Source: Microbacterium hatanonis
GTDB lineage: Bacteria; Actinomycetota; Actinomycetes; Actinomycetales; Microbacteriaceae
Direction: 5' to 3'
Assembly: GCF_008017415.1 (NCBI RefSeq)
Contig: NZ_VRSV01000001.1
Span: 62,001-126,000, forward strand
Length of the DNA: 64,000 nucleotides
Shown here in pieces: positions 25,167 through 32,623 of this stretch (position 1 is its first letter; every line of letters begins with the position of its first letter). The notes below the pieces were generated by a model. It did not search any database. It had not been told where the DNA came from and saw only the letters and a list, made by a program, of their open reading frames with translations. The translations under genes and the position numbers were made by a program.

Positions 25167-26003
25167 ATGGCTCGCACCAACATGAATGCGACACGCGTCA
25201 AGCCCGACGCGGCACGCCTCCTCACGCTCCGGGTGCTGCGCCGCGAACGCCTCTCGCCTCACATCGTGAGGGTCACCCTCGGCGACGGCGACATCGCCCA
25301 CTTCGTGCCGATGGGGTTCGATCAGTGGTTCCGCCTGTTCCTCCCGGTGTCCGAGGCCTCGCTCGAACGACTGCCGAACAAGCTCGACACGCTCTCCTAC
25401 CTGCGGTTCCTCGCGATCGCGAAGACCGAGCGCCCGGTGCTGCGCAACTACACCGTGCGCGCCCACCGCGTCGACGGGTCGGAGGGCCCCGAGCTCGACG
25501 TCGACTTCGTCGTCCACGGGTCGATCGACGACGGCACCTCGGGACCGGCCGCGACCTGGGCCCAGACATGTCGCCCCGGCGACTCGGTCGCCCTCCTCGA
25601 CGAGGGGATCGCCTACAACCCGCCGCCCACCGTGGCCGGGGAGGTCGAGCTCGTCGGTGACGAGACCGCGATGCCGGCGGTGGCGGGCGTCCTCGCCTCC
25701 TTGCCGCGGTCGGTCACCGGGCGGGCGTTCATCGAGATCCCGCACGCCGACGACCGGCAGGAGCTCGACGCGCCGGCGGGAGTCGACGTGCGCTGGGTGG
25801 TGCGGGACGACCGTCGTGCCGTACCGGGTGCCGCCGTGATGGCGACCGCGATCGAGGCGGCTCCGCATCCGGGCGGCAGGTTCCATTGGGCCGCGGGGGA
25901 GCAGTCGCTGCCCGCCGCGATGCGGCGGCACTGGGTGCGTGCGGGCGTGGAGAAGGGCCACATCAGTTTCACCGGCTACTGGAAGCACGGCGGCTCGCAC
26001 TGA
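25167..26003 (+). CDS. Siderophore-interacting protein (FAD-dependent ferric-siderophore reductase)
   Basis: A 278-residue SIP-family flavoprotein. The FAD-binding domain has RPVLRNYTVRAHR (RxYT(V/I)R motif) and the C-terminal NAD(P)H-like domain has GDETAMPAVAGVLASLP and WAAGEQS. It would reduce imported ferric siderophores in the cytoplasm to release Fe2+. GGAGG precedes the ATG, and an iron box overlaps the promoter, so repression by a DtxR/IdeR protein in high iron is expected. No siderophore importer is in the window. Confidence 0.93.
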   Translation: MARTNMNATRVKPDAARLLTLRVLRRERLSPHIVRVTLGDGDIAHFVPMGFDQWFRLFLPVSEASLERLPNKLDTLSYLRFLAIAKTERPVLRNYTVRAHRVDGSEGPELDVDFVVHGSIDDGTSGPAATWAQTCRPGDSVALLDEGIAYNPPPTVAGEVELVGDETAMPAVAGVLASLPRSVTGRAFIEIPHADDRQELDAPAGVDVRWVVRDDRRAVPGAAVMATAIEAAPHPGGRFHWAAGEQSLPAAMRRHWVRAGVEKGHISFTGYWKHGGSH

Positions 26004-26021
26004 GGGCCGCCTCCGCCCGGA

Positions 26022-26438
26022 TCAGGCCGCGACGGGCGCGATGCTCACCATCCAGGCGATGCCGAACCGGTCGGTCAGCATCCCGAAGCGGCCGCCCCAC
26101 GGCGGAACGTCGAGGGGCATGGTCACCTGACCGCCGTCGCTCAGCGCAGCCCACCAGGCGGAGAGCGCCTCGTCGTCGTCCCCGCTGAGCGAGATCGAGA
26201 AGCCCGCCGCCGGCGCGTACGGCATGGAGCTGGGGGTGTCAGACCCCATGAGCGTGAAGCCCGCCGGCGTCTCGAGCTGCGCGTGCATGACGAGATCGTT
26301 CTCGGACGGCTCCTGGCCCATCTCGTAGGAGGCGAACGTGTCGATGGTGAGCTCTCCGCCGAAGACGTCGCGATAGAACTCCATGGCGGCGCGCGCGTCG
26401 TCTCGGAAGGACAGATAGGGGTTGAGGGTCGTGGACAT
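26022..26438 (-). CDS. VOC family (PhnB-like) protein
   Basis: A 138-residue glyoxalase/bleomycin-resistance-fold protein of the PhnB-like group: LNPYLSFRDDARAAMEFYRDVFGGEL at the start and PPWGGRFGMLTDRFGIAWMVS at the end are diagnostic. PhnB-like proteins have no settled function. The ATG is preceded by GACACT and six bases. It converges with the siderophore-interacting protein gene. Confidence 0.88.
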   Translation of the reverse strand: MSTTLNPYLSFRDDARAAMEFYRDVFGGELTIDTFASYEMGQEPSENDLVMHAQLETPAGFTLMGSDTPSSMPYAPAAGFSISLSGDDDEALSAWWAALSDGGQVTMPLDVPPWGGRFGMLTDRFGIAWMVSIAPVAA

Positions 26439-26483
26439 GCCGTCAGTGTCCCGCCGCCTCACGGGGCCCGCAAGACCCCCCGC

Positions 26484-27458
26484 TCACCGGTCGCGGTGGT
26501 CTTCGGGGTGCAGTCTCGGGCCGCGCCGGGGCTCGATCACGCCGCTCGCGTAGATGAGCCGGATCACCCGCTGGCGGTGGCCCGCCCAGGGGGCGAGCAG
26601 CTCCAGCATCCCGTCGTCGTCGACCCGTGAGCCGGTCAGGGCGTATCCGACGTGATGCGCGAGGTGGTAGTCGCCCACGCTGACCGCATCGGGATCGCCG
26701 AACGCCCGGATGCGCGTCTCCGCCGAGGTCCACGGCCCGACCCCGCGCAGACTCGTGAGGACGCGCTCACGGTCGTCGGCGTCGAAGGCGGATGCGGCGG
26801 CACGCGCGATCGCGTCGCCACGGCGCGCGGCCTCGACGATCGTGCGCGCCTGCGGAGGTTCGAGGCCGGCGCGGTGCCAGGCCCAGGACGGCACGTGCCG
26901 CCAGCCGTCTACCGTCGGAGGCACGAACATGGGTTTCGGCGTGGGTCCCGGGGCGCGCTCGCCGTACCAGGTGACGATCCGGCGCCAGGCGGCGAAGGCC
27001 TGCAGGCCTGTCACCTTCTGCTCGACGATCGCGCTGACGAGAGCGTCGAAGACGAGATCGGTGCGCCCGATGCGCAGATCGGGATTGCGTCGATGAGCCT
27101 CCGCGATCAGCGGGTGGGAGCGCGCGTCGAAGCCGGACGGCTCATCGTGCGCGCCGCAGAGCGCAGGCAGCTGGTCGAGGGCCCACTCGGCGCCGGGCCC
27201 CCAAGCGGCGGCGCGGACGACTCCGCCCGGCGCTCCCCGCAGGGCGAGGGTCGCGGGACCGTCGGGCGTGCGGCTCGCGCGCCAGATCACCGGGCCCGCG
27301 GTCGTCATGGTCGGATCGCCGGCCCCGTGGCGCTGGGGGAGCACGGCCCGCGCGAGATCGAGCGGGTGCGCAGGGCGGTACTCGGTCTCGCGGGGCCGGG
27401 CGTGCGGCGGTCGCGCCTCGCGGGCGGTCGACCGCGCGCGCACCCCGGTCGACCTCAT
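26484..27458 (-). CDS. DNA-3-methyladenine glycosylase-family protein (AlkA-like, HhH-GPD)
   Basis: A 324-residue base-excision repair glycosylase. The HhH-GPD core contains LVSAIVEQKVTG, the helix-hairpin-helix LRGVGPWTSAE and the catalytic Asp in VSVGDYHLAHH. It would remove alkylated purines from DNA. About 45 N-terminal residues are Arg/Pro-rich and poorly conserved in character. The start is supported by TAGGGT six bases upstream, although an in-frame ATG at residue 51 is an alternative. Confidence 0.88.
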   Translation of the reverse strand: MRSTGVRARSTAREARPPHARPRETEYRPAHPLDLARAVLPQRHGAGDPTMTTAGPVIWRASRTPDGPATLALRGAPGGVVRAAAWGPGAEWALDQLPALCGAHDEPSGFDARSHPLIAEAHRRNPDLRIGRTDLVFDALVSAIVEQKVTGLQAFAAWRRIVTWYGERAPGPTPKPMFVPPTVDGWRHVPSWAWHRAGLEPPQARTIVEAARRGDAIARAAASAFDADDRERVLTSLRGVGPWTSAETRIRAFGDPDAVSVGDYHLAHHVGYALTGSRVDDDGMLELLAPWAGHRQRVIRLIYASGVIEPRRGPRLHPEDHRDR

Positions 27459-27464
27459 GCCGAC

Positions 27465-27470
27465 ACCCTA
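27465..27470 (-). promoter_or_regulatory. -10 element, leaderless start of glycosylase gene
   Basis: TAGGGT on the minus strand is followed by six bases (gtcggc) and the ATG at 27458. It overlaps the end of the preceding tetR-type gene. Confidence 0.55.
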
Positions 27471-28034
27471 CGTCCGGTCGTCGACATCGCGGCCGGCCGT
27501 CAACGCCGCGACGATCGTGGTCACCCCGAAGTCCCACGCCTCGTCGACGTCGCCGCCGAGGTTGAACCCGCCGTTCAGCTCCATCGAGATGAAGCCGGTG
27601 GCCCAGGCCGTGAGCGTGCGCGCCGCCTCGAGGGCTCGCTCCGCGCCCGCCAGCCGTGACGACAGGAGCAGGATCGGTTCGCTGGCGGCGGCACCGAACT
27701 GCGGCCGCGCCACGGGCACGCCCGCACCGGGCGACATGACCAGCCGGAACGCCGCGGGGCGCTCGGTGCCGAAGCCGCGCAGGGTGTCGGCGAGCCGCCG
27801 GGCGTCGGCCTCCGGATCGGCCTCGAGGCGCAGGGTCAGCTCGACCAGTGCCGCCTCGGCGACGAGCTGCAGGAGGTCGTCACGGCTGGCGACCCTCTTG
27901 TAGAGGGAGGGCGCGCGGACACCGACGCGATGTGCGACCGCCTGCATCGTGACGCCGGCGAGTCCCTCCTCCTCGAGCAGGGCGCTCGCCGCGCGCACGA
28001 TCGCGTCGAGCGAGGTTCGTTCGGGAGTGGGCAC
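27468..28034 (-). CDS. TetR family transcriptional regulator (TetR_C_33-like)
   Basis: A 188-residue TetR regulator. The helix-turn-helix reads VTMQAVAHRVGVRAPSLYKRVASRDDLLQLV; the C-terminal domain contains the WATGFISMELNGGF block seen in WHG/TetR_C_33 proteins. The GTG at 28034 is preferred over the ATG at 28064 because TATACT lies exactly six bases before it and the ATG lies inside the operator repeats. It probably represses itself and the divergent MBL-fold gene. Confidence 0.88.
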   Translation of the reverse strand: MPTPERTSLDAIVRAASALLEEEGLAGVTMQAVAHRVGVRAPSLYKRVASRDDLLQLVAEAALVELTLRLEADPEADARRLADTLRGFGTERPAAFRLVMSPGAGVPVARPQFGAAASEPILLLSSRLAGAERALEAARTLTAWATGFISMELNGGFNLGGDVDEAWDFGVTTIVAALTAGRDVDDRT

Positions 28035-28040
28035 GATCCA

Positions 28041-28046
28041 AGTATA
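28041..28046 (-). promoter_or_regulatory. -10 element, leaderless start of TetR gene
   Basis: TATACT on the minus strand is followed by six bases (tggatc) and the GTG at 28034. This is the closest match to the -10 consensus TATAAT among the leaderless starts. Confidence 0.7.
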
Positions 28047-28087
28047 GCTATTGACGATAGCCATGATAGCTATGTATCGTAGCCATC
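28044..28087. promoter_or_regulatory. Duplicated TetR operator in divergent promoter
   Basis: Two 22-base units in tandem (28044-28065 and 28066-28087, 16 of 22 positions identical), each made of the self-complementary ATAGCTAT, five or six bases, then a TAGCCAT half-site. The units are two helical turns apart and cover the -10 elements of both divergent genes. Confidence 0.7.
28051..28080 (+). promoter_or_regulatory. Promoter of MBL-fold gene
   Basis: TTGACG at 28051-28056, an 18-base spacer and TATCGT at 28075-28080 precede the ATG at 28088 by seven bases, giving a leaderless transcript. The promoter lies inside the operator array. Confidence 0.65.
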
Positions 28088-28807
28088 ATGGAACTCGAAC
28101 CCGGCCTGCACCGCATCGGCAATGACATCGTCGCCGCGTATATCGTCGTCACCCCGGCGGGGGTGACGGTCATCGACGCCGGTCTCGCCGGCCATTGGCG
28201 TGACCTTCTGTCCGAGTTGGCATCGATCGGGCGCAGCCTGGACGACGTGAAGGGCGTCATCCTCACCCATGGCGACGCCGATCACGTCGGCTTCGCCGAG
28301 CGACTGAGGCGGGAGTGCGGGGTCCCGGTGTACATCCACCCCGATGATGCGGACCGGGCGAAGGGCGGGGAGAAGCCGGCGAACGCGAAGCAGACGATGA
28401 AGCTCGGTGCCACCGCCGGGTTCGCGCTGTACTCGGTGCGCAAGGGCGGTCTTCGCACGACGTGGTTGACCGAGACCGTCGACGTCCGCGACGGCGACAC
28501 CCTCGACCTCCCCGGCTCCCCGCGGATCATCGGGCTCCCCGGGCACTCGGCCGGCAGCATCGCCGTCCACGTCCCCGACCTGAGCGCCGTCTTCGTGGGT
28601 GACGCGCTCACGACCCGGCACGTGCTCACGGGTCGCGTGGGTGCTCAGCCGGCGCCGTTCACCGACGAGCCCGATCGGGCGATCGCGTCGCTCCGGGCGC
28701 TTCTTCCGACGCGCGCGACGTGGGTCCTTCCCGGGCACGGCGCTCCGTGGCGCGGCGGCGTCGAGGCCGCGGTCGCGTCGGTCGAGAAGGCGGCCGCGGC
28801 GCGCTGA
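28088..28807 (+). CDS. MBL-fold metallo-hydrolase
   Basis: A 239-residue metallo-beta-lactamase-fold hydrolase. The metal motif reads THGDADHVG (HxDxDH, second His replaced by Asp), with GLPGHSAGS, VGDAL and LPGHG supplying further ligands. These are mostly intact, so hydrolase activity is plausible. Glyoxalase-II- and lactonase-like activities are common in the family, but the substrate is unknown. It is under the divergent TetR operator and converges with the winged-helix gene. Confidence 0.87.
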   Translation: MELEPGLHRIGNDIVAAYIVVTPAGVTVIDAGLAGHWRDLLSELASIGRSLDDVKGVILTHGDADHVGFAERLRRECGVPVYIHPDDADRAKGGEKPANAKQTMKLGATAGFALYSVRKGGLRTTWLTETVDVRDGDTLDLPGSPRIIGLPGHSAGSIAVHVPDLSAVFVGDALTTRHVLTGRVGAQPAPFTDEPDRAIASLRALLPTRATWVLPGHGAPWRGGVEAAVASVEKAAAAR

Positions 28808-28843
28808 GGCCTGCGCCGCAGCATCCGCCCGAGACGGCGTGAT

Positions 28844-29563
28844 TCAGAAGCGGTCGGGCGAAGGTGTGCCGTGGCCGTACCGGATCGCGACGTCGGCGTG
28901 ACGGTCGAAGCGGTAGCCGACCCCCCGGACGGTGCGGACGATGTCTTCGTAGGCACCGAGCTTCGCCCGCAGGCGGCGCACGTGCACGTCGATCGTGCGC
29001 TCGCCGGGCGCCTCGTCGTCGGTCGAGCCCTCCCAGAGCGACGAGACGAGCTCGGTGCGCTCGATGGTGCGCCCCTCGCGCAGCACGAGGTACTGCAGGA
29101 GCTCGAACTCCTTGAACGTGAACGCGGCCGATTCGCCGTCGATGAGCACGCGCTTGCGCGAGATGTCGACCACCACGCCGCCGGGCGCGCGGTCCTCGTC
29201 GGCGGGTTCGTCCTTCGTGCGGGCGATCGCCGACGGCTCGTGCAGCGCCAGGCGCACCACGTCGACGTCGCGGCCGCCGGCGCCCACCGGGGCCAGGGCG
29301 ACGGTCGCGTAGGTCTCGGCGGCGGGAGCGAGTTCGTTCAACGTGCGGCGCAGTGCGTCGACGAGGACGCCCAGGCTGACACCGGCGCTGGCGGCGGTCG
29401 CTTCGTCGATGCCGACGTAGAGGGCGAATCCGCGCGGGGTCGTTCCGGCGGGGAGGGCGGCACGCGGGGCGGGAGCGACGGGGGCGGATGCTTCGTCGCC
29501 GGTCACCGCGTGGAGGTGACGGGTCTGCGTGGTCGGGCGTTCGAGGAGAGCGGTGTTCGACAT
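28844..29563 (-). CDS. Winged-helix DNA-binding protein without receiver domain
   Basis: A 239-residue protein whose C-terminal third (about residues 132-232) is an OmpR/PhoB-type winged helix: FTFKEFELLQYLVLREGRTIERTELVSSLW, then TIDVHVRRLRAKLG and VRGVGYRFD. The N-terminal part is Ala/Pro-rich followed by an alpha/beta module (GFALYVGIDEATAASAGVSLGVLVDALRRTL) that is not a response-regulator receiver, so phosphorylation by a histidine kinase is unlikely. The gene has a long structured 5' leader preceded by a cysteine-containing leader peptide, suggesting attenuation by cysteine supply. Its targets are unknown. Confidence 0.82.
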   Translation of the reverse strand: MSNTALLERPTTQTRHLHAVTGDEASAPVAPAPRAALPAGTTPRGFALYVGIDEATAASAGVSLGVLVDALRRTLNELAPAAETYATVALAPVGAGGRDVDVVRLALHEPSAIARTKDEPADEDRAPGGVVVDISRKRVLIDGESAAFTFKEFELLQYLVLREGRTIERTELVSSLWEGSTDDEAPGERTIDVHVRRLRAKLGAYEDIVRTVRGVGYRFDRHADVAIRYGHGTPSPDRF

Positions 29564-29746
29564 GGGAGATGGAGGTCCTTGCGTGGGAACCCGGGCTGAG
29601 CCTCGCGGGTTCGGAATGTGTGCGGGACGGCCGTGCGGGCCGGTGGCAAGACGGTCGGATACGCGTGATCGACGCGAGACCGATGTCTCGGGGGACGAGC
29701 GCTCGAGGTTCAGAAGTCGAGCGTGGTCCTGGCGGGGGTCACCGAG
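29564..29746 (-). promoter_or_regulatory. Structured 5' leader between leader peptide and winged-helix gene
   Basis: Three perfect hairpins occur in order on the minus strand: CGCTCGA/TCGAGCG (29700-29723), CGAGAC-ATCG-GTCTCG (29675-29690) and GAACCCG/CGGGTTC (29587-29612). The last ends shortly before AAGGA and the ATG at 29563. Such structures could link translation of the leader peptide to expression of the gene. Confidence 0.5.
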
Positions 29747-29845
29747 TCAGCGACACATTCGACAGCACATCGCAACGCGGTCGGCCATCATGCCGACGGT
29801 TCCGTTCGCCTCCACGGCGGACAGAGTGCGTGCGTTGAGAGTCAT
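29747..29845 (-). CDS. Cysteine-containing leader peptide, 32 residues
   Basis: A short frame starting MTLNARTLSAVEANG and ending VAMCCRMCR before TGA. Three of the last six residues are Cys (codons TGC TGT and TGT). A near-consensus promoter (TTGACC, 17 bases, GATAAT) ends seven bases before the ATG, predicting a leaderless message that starts with this peptide. Leaderless polycysteine leader peptides are known to control sulfur genes in mycobacteria; this one stands before a winged-helix gene. The coding claim rests on position and the Cys cluster, since the frame is too short for codon statistics. Confidence 0.7.
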   Translation of the reverse strand: MTLNARTLSAVEANGTVGMMADRVAMCCRMCR

Positions 29846-29867
29846 GCTGGCGATTATCTCCAGCATG
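29843..29867. promoter_or_regulatory. Palindrome spanning the -10 of the leader-peptide promoter
   Basis: CATGCTGG (29843-29850) and CCAGCATG (29860-29867) are perfect arms around nine bases that contain the -10 GATAAT. A dimeric repressor bound here would block the promoter. Confidence 0.55.
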
Positions 29868-29881
29868 GGCTGTCAGGTCAA
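29853..29881 (-). promoter_or_regulatory. Sigma-70-type promoter of the leader peptide/winged-helix unit
   Basis: On the minus strand, TTGACC (29876-29881), a 17-base spacer and GATAAT (29853-29858) are followed by seven bases and the ATG at 29845. This is the best promoter match seen in the window. Confidence 0.75.
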
Positions 29882-29926
29882 GTCGAAGGTCGCCTCCGGC
29901 TGATCGGTGGCGCGTGCTCGCGGGCG

Positions 29927-29932
29927 TAGCCT
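29927..29932 (+). promoter_or_regulatory. -10 element, leaderless start of ROK gene
   Basis: TAGCCT is followed by six bases (cttctg) and the GTG at 29939. Confidence 0.6.
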
Positions 29933-29938
29933 CTTCTG

Positions 29939-31108
29939 GTGACGTCCAGCCCTGTCGATCTCGTATCGGCCCCGCCCCCGCAGTGGTCGGATCTGAGCGC
30001 GACCGGACGGCGCGTGCTTCTCGACCTCCTCGTGCACGGCCCCCGCTCCCGCATCCGCATCGCCGAGCGTCTGGGTCTGTCCCGTGCGAGCCTCACCCGT
30101 GTGGCGCGCGAGCTCGTCGACAGCGGTGTGGTGCTCCAGGGCGACACGCTGCCGAGCGCGACGCGGGGGCGCCCCGCGGAGGAGCTGCAGCTGCGGCCGC
30201 AGGCGGCCCACTTCATCGGCGTGAAGATCACCGCCGAGCGCATCTACGTCGTCGCCACCGATCTCGCCGCCGAGGTGGTCGACGAGATCAGTGCTCCGCT
30301 GATCTCGCCCGACGTCGAGACCGTGGTCGACGAGATCTCCGCCGCGGCGGCCAGCCTGATCCGCCGCTTCGGCAACGTGTCGGCGGTGGGGGTCGGCCTC
30401 GCGGCAGACGTGCTGCGCCGCGACGGCGAGGCGGTCGTCAAGGCATCGCCGCTGCTCGGGTGGAGCGAGCCCATCCCCCTCCCGCGCCTTCTCGAGGAGC
30501 GGATCGGTCTGCCCATCACGGTCACCAACGACGTCCACGCACTCACCGCCGCCCACCACTGGTTCGGCAGCGGGGTCAACCACCGCTCGCTCGTCGTGTA
30601 CGGCGTCGGAGCCGGTATCGGAAGCGGCGCGGTGATCGACGACGAGCTCGTCGAGGGGGCGAACGGACGCAGCGGCCGTGTCGGTCACACGCGCGTCGGC
30701 GGCACGGGGCGGGTGTGCGCGAACGGCCACACCGACTGCGTGCACAGCTTCGTGAGCATGCCGGCCATCGAGCTCAATGCGGGGGTCGCGCCCGGGGAGT
30801 ACCCCCTCGCCGTCGCCCGCGCGAGAGCCGGCGGCGTGCGCGAGGCGGAGGCGTTCTCGTCGGCGGCATACGCGCTCGGGGCGGTGGTGGCGGAGTCGGT
30901 CAATCTCTTCGACCCCGAGCTGGTCTCGCTCATGGGGGAGGGCCTCGACATGCTCGACCTCGCACCCGGCGCCTACCGCGACGGCCTCGTCGCGCACCTC
31001 GAGCAGGTGCCGATCGAGAGCGTCCGCACAGAGCGTCCCCCCTTCACTTTCGGCCTGTACGCGCGCGGTGCGTCGGCCACGGCGATCCGCGATCTCCTCT
31101 CGGAGTGA
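29939..31108 (+). CDS. ROK family transcriptional regulator
   Basis: A 389-residue regulator of the NagC/XylR (ROK) type. The N-terminal winged helix reads IRIAERLGLSRASLTRVARELVDSGVV; the sugar-kinase-like domain has ITVTNDVHALTAAHHWFG and VYGVGAGIGSGAVID. The zinc-binding cysteine cluster is reduced: CANGHTDCVHSFVS retains only two Cys, and the phosphate-binding DxGxT motif is not evident, so it is a regulator rather than a kinase. It probably senses a sugar from the downstream operon and controls it through the site near 31144. Confidence 0.9.
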   Translation: MTSSPVDLVSAPPPQWSDLSATGRRVLLDLLVHGPRSRIRIAERLGLSRASLTRVARELVDSGVVLQGDTLPSATRGRPAEELQLRPQAAHFIGVKITAERIYVVATDLAAEVVDEISAPLISPDVETVVDEISAAAASLIRRFGNVSAVGVGLAADVLRRDGEAVVKASPLLGWSEPIPLPRLLEERIGLPITVTNDVHALTAAHHWFGSGVNHRSLVVYGVGAGIGSGAVIDDELVEGANGRSGRVGHTRVGGTGRVCANGHTDCVHSFVSMPAIELNAGVAPGEYPLAVARARAGGVREAEAFSSAAYALGAVVAESVNLFDPELVSLMGEGLDMLDLAPGAYRDGLVAHLEQVPIESVRTERPPFTFGLYARGASATAIRDLLSE

Positions 31109-31143
31109 GTTCGCCGGAGGCGTCTCACGGACGCTTCCATGTT

Positions 31144-31164
31144 TTTGTTTCACTAGTTGACAAA
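31144..31164. promoter_or_regulatory. Operator/promoter candidate of sugar operon
   Basis: TTTGT and ACAAA arms flank a core with ACTAGT (31152-31157). The right arm overlaps TTGACA (31157-31162), a consensus -35 hexamer; GAAGGT 17 bases on may be the -10. The AT-rich dyad just after the ROK gene suits a ROK-binding site. Confidence 0.5.
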
Positions 31165-31271
31165 TGAGCGCGGGTCGCTGAAGGTGGGTATCGGCAAGCC
31201 GGTCGAACGCCGGCCGCCGACCCGCACTGAGACCAATCGCGGCGTTCGTCGCGACTACAAGGGAGTAGAAA

Positions 31272-32558
31272 GTGAAGCGCACCACTTCTCTTCGCATCGG
31301 CGCAGCAGCCGTTGCGAGCGCAGCAATCCTCGTCACCGCCGGTTGCGCCGGCGGGTCGGGTGAAGAGTCCGGCCCCGTCACGCTCGAGTATTGGGCGTGG
31401 GCGCCCGGCATCGAAGACGTCGTGGCGGTGTGGAACGAGAACAACCCCGACATCCAGGTGAACGTCGTCGAGGCCGCCGGTGCCGACGACATGGTCGCCA
31501 AGCTCCTCGCCGCCCAGCGCGCCGGAGAGGGCCCCGACCTCGCTCAGGCCGAGTACCAGAAGCTTCCGAACCTCGTCGTGAGCGACGTGGCCATGGACAT
31601 CAGCGAGTACGCCGACCAGTTCACGGGCGACTACACCGAGGGCGCTCTCAGCCTCGTGACCGTCGGCGAGGGCATCTACGCCGTGCCGCAGGACACCGGG
31701 CCCATGATCTTCATGTACCGCAAGGACATCTTCGACGCCAACGGGTGGGCGCCGCCCACCACGTGGGACGAGTACGCCGCGTTGGCCGCGGCCGTCAAGA
31801 CCACGCTGCCGGGGTCGTTCCTCGGCGGGTACCCCGATGACGCCTCGACCATGGCCGCCTATGCGCAGCCGCTCGGCGCGCAGTGGTGGGCCACCGAGGG
31901 CGACGCGTGGAAGGTGGGAGTCGATGACACCGAGACCCAGCGCGTGGTGAACTTCTGGCAGCCGCTCGTCGAGGAGGGCCTGGTCGACACCACGCACTTC
32001 TTCACCCCCGAGTGGGGCACGATGATGAACGACGGCACGCTCCTCAGCTGGACCGCCGGAGCATGGGCGCCGGCCTCGGCGTTCTCGGTCGCCCCCGACA
32101 CCGCGGGCCTGTGGGCCGCCGCCGAGATGCCCACCTGGGACGGCGAGTCCGAAACCGGGTTCATGGGCGGATCGTCGGTCATGGTGACCCAGAACTCCGA
32201 GCACCCCGAAGAGGCCGTGAAGTTCCTGCAGTGGCTCAACGGCAGTGAAGAGGGCGGCAGTGGCCTCATCGACATCGGTCTGTTCCCCGCGTCGTCGGCA
32301 GGACAGGCGGAACTGGCGGGTCGCCCTGTGCCCGACCTCGTGAGCGGTCAGAGCGACTTCTGGGATCTCGCGGTCGACATCGCAGGCAACAGCGCGACGT
32401 TCACGTGGGGTCCGAACGTGCAGGTCGCGTTCGACGCCTGGTCGGACGGCGTGAAGGCCGCCGCGCAGAACGGCGGTTCGTTCGCCGACGTGCTGTCCGC
32501 CGCGCAGTCCGCGGTCATCGCGGATCTCGAAAGCTCCGGCTTCACGGTCGCCGACTGA
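31272..32558 (+). CDS. Sugar ABC transporter substrate-binding lipoprotein (CUT1)
   Basis: A 428-residue family-1 extracellular solute-binding protein. The signal peptide ends in the lipobox LVTAGC near residue 25, so it is a lipoprotein on the outer face of the membrane. Typical blocks include YAVPQDTGPMIFMYRKDIFDANGW and SSVMVTQNSEHPEEAVKFLQWL. GGGAG lies six bases before the GTG start. It captures the oligosaccharide for the two permeases that follow. The enzymes downstream suggest xyloglucan oligosaccharides as ligand (inference). Confidence 0.93.
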   Translation: MKRTTSLRIGAAAVASAAILVTAGCAGGSGEESGPVTLEYWAWAPGIEDVVAVWNENNPDIQVNVVEAAGADDMVAKLLAAQRAGEGPDLAQAEYQKLPNLVVSDVAMDISEYADQFTGDYTEGALSLVTVGEGIYAVPQDTGPMIFMYRKDIFDANGWAPPTTWDEYAALAAAVKTTLPGSFLGGYPDDASTMAAYAQPLGAQWWATEGDAWKVGVDDTETQRVVNFWQPLVEEGLVDTTHFFTPEWGTMMNDGTLLSWTAGAWAPASAFSVAPDTAGLWAAAEMPTWDGESETGFMGGSSVMVTQNSEHPEEAVKFLQWLNGSEEGGSGLIDIGLFPASSAGQAELAGRPVPDLVSGQSDFWDLAVDIAGNSATFTWGPNVQVAFDAWSDGVKAAAQNGGSFADVLSAAQSAVIADLESSGFTVAD

Positions 32559-32623
32559 CCTACCCGATCGGAGGGAGGGCGCGTCCACGGGCGCGCCCTC
32601 CCGCCACCTAGGAGACCCACGAC

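Noticed and set aside
28035..28064. The ATG at 28064 as start of the TetR gene
   Set aside because: It lies inside the operator repeats, while the GTG at 28034 has TATACT at exactly six bases.
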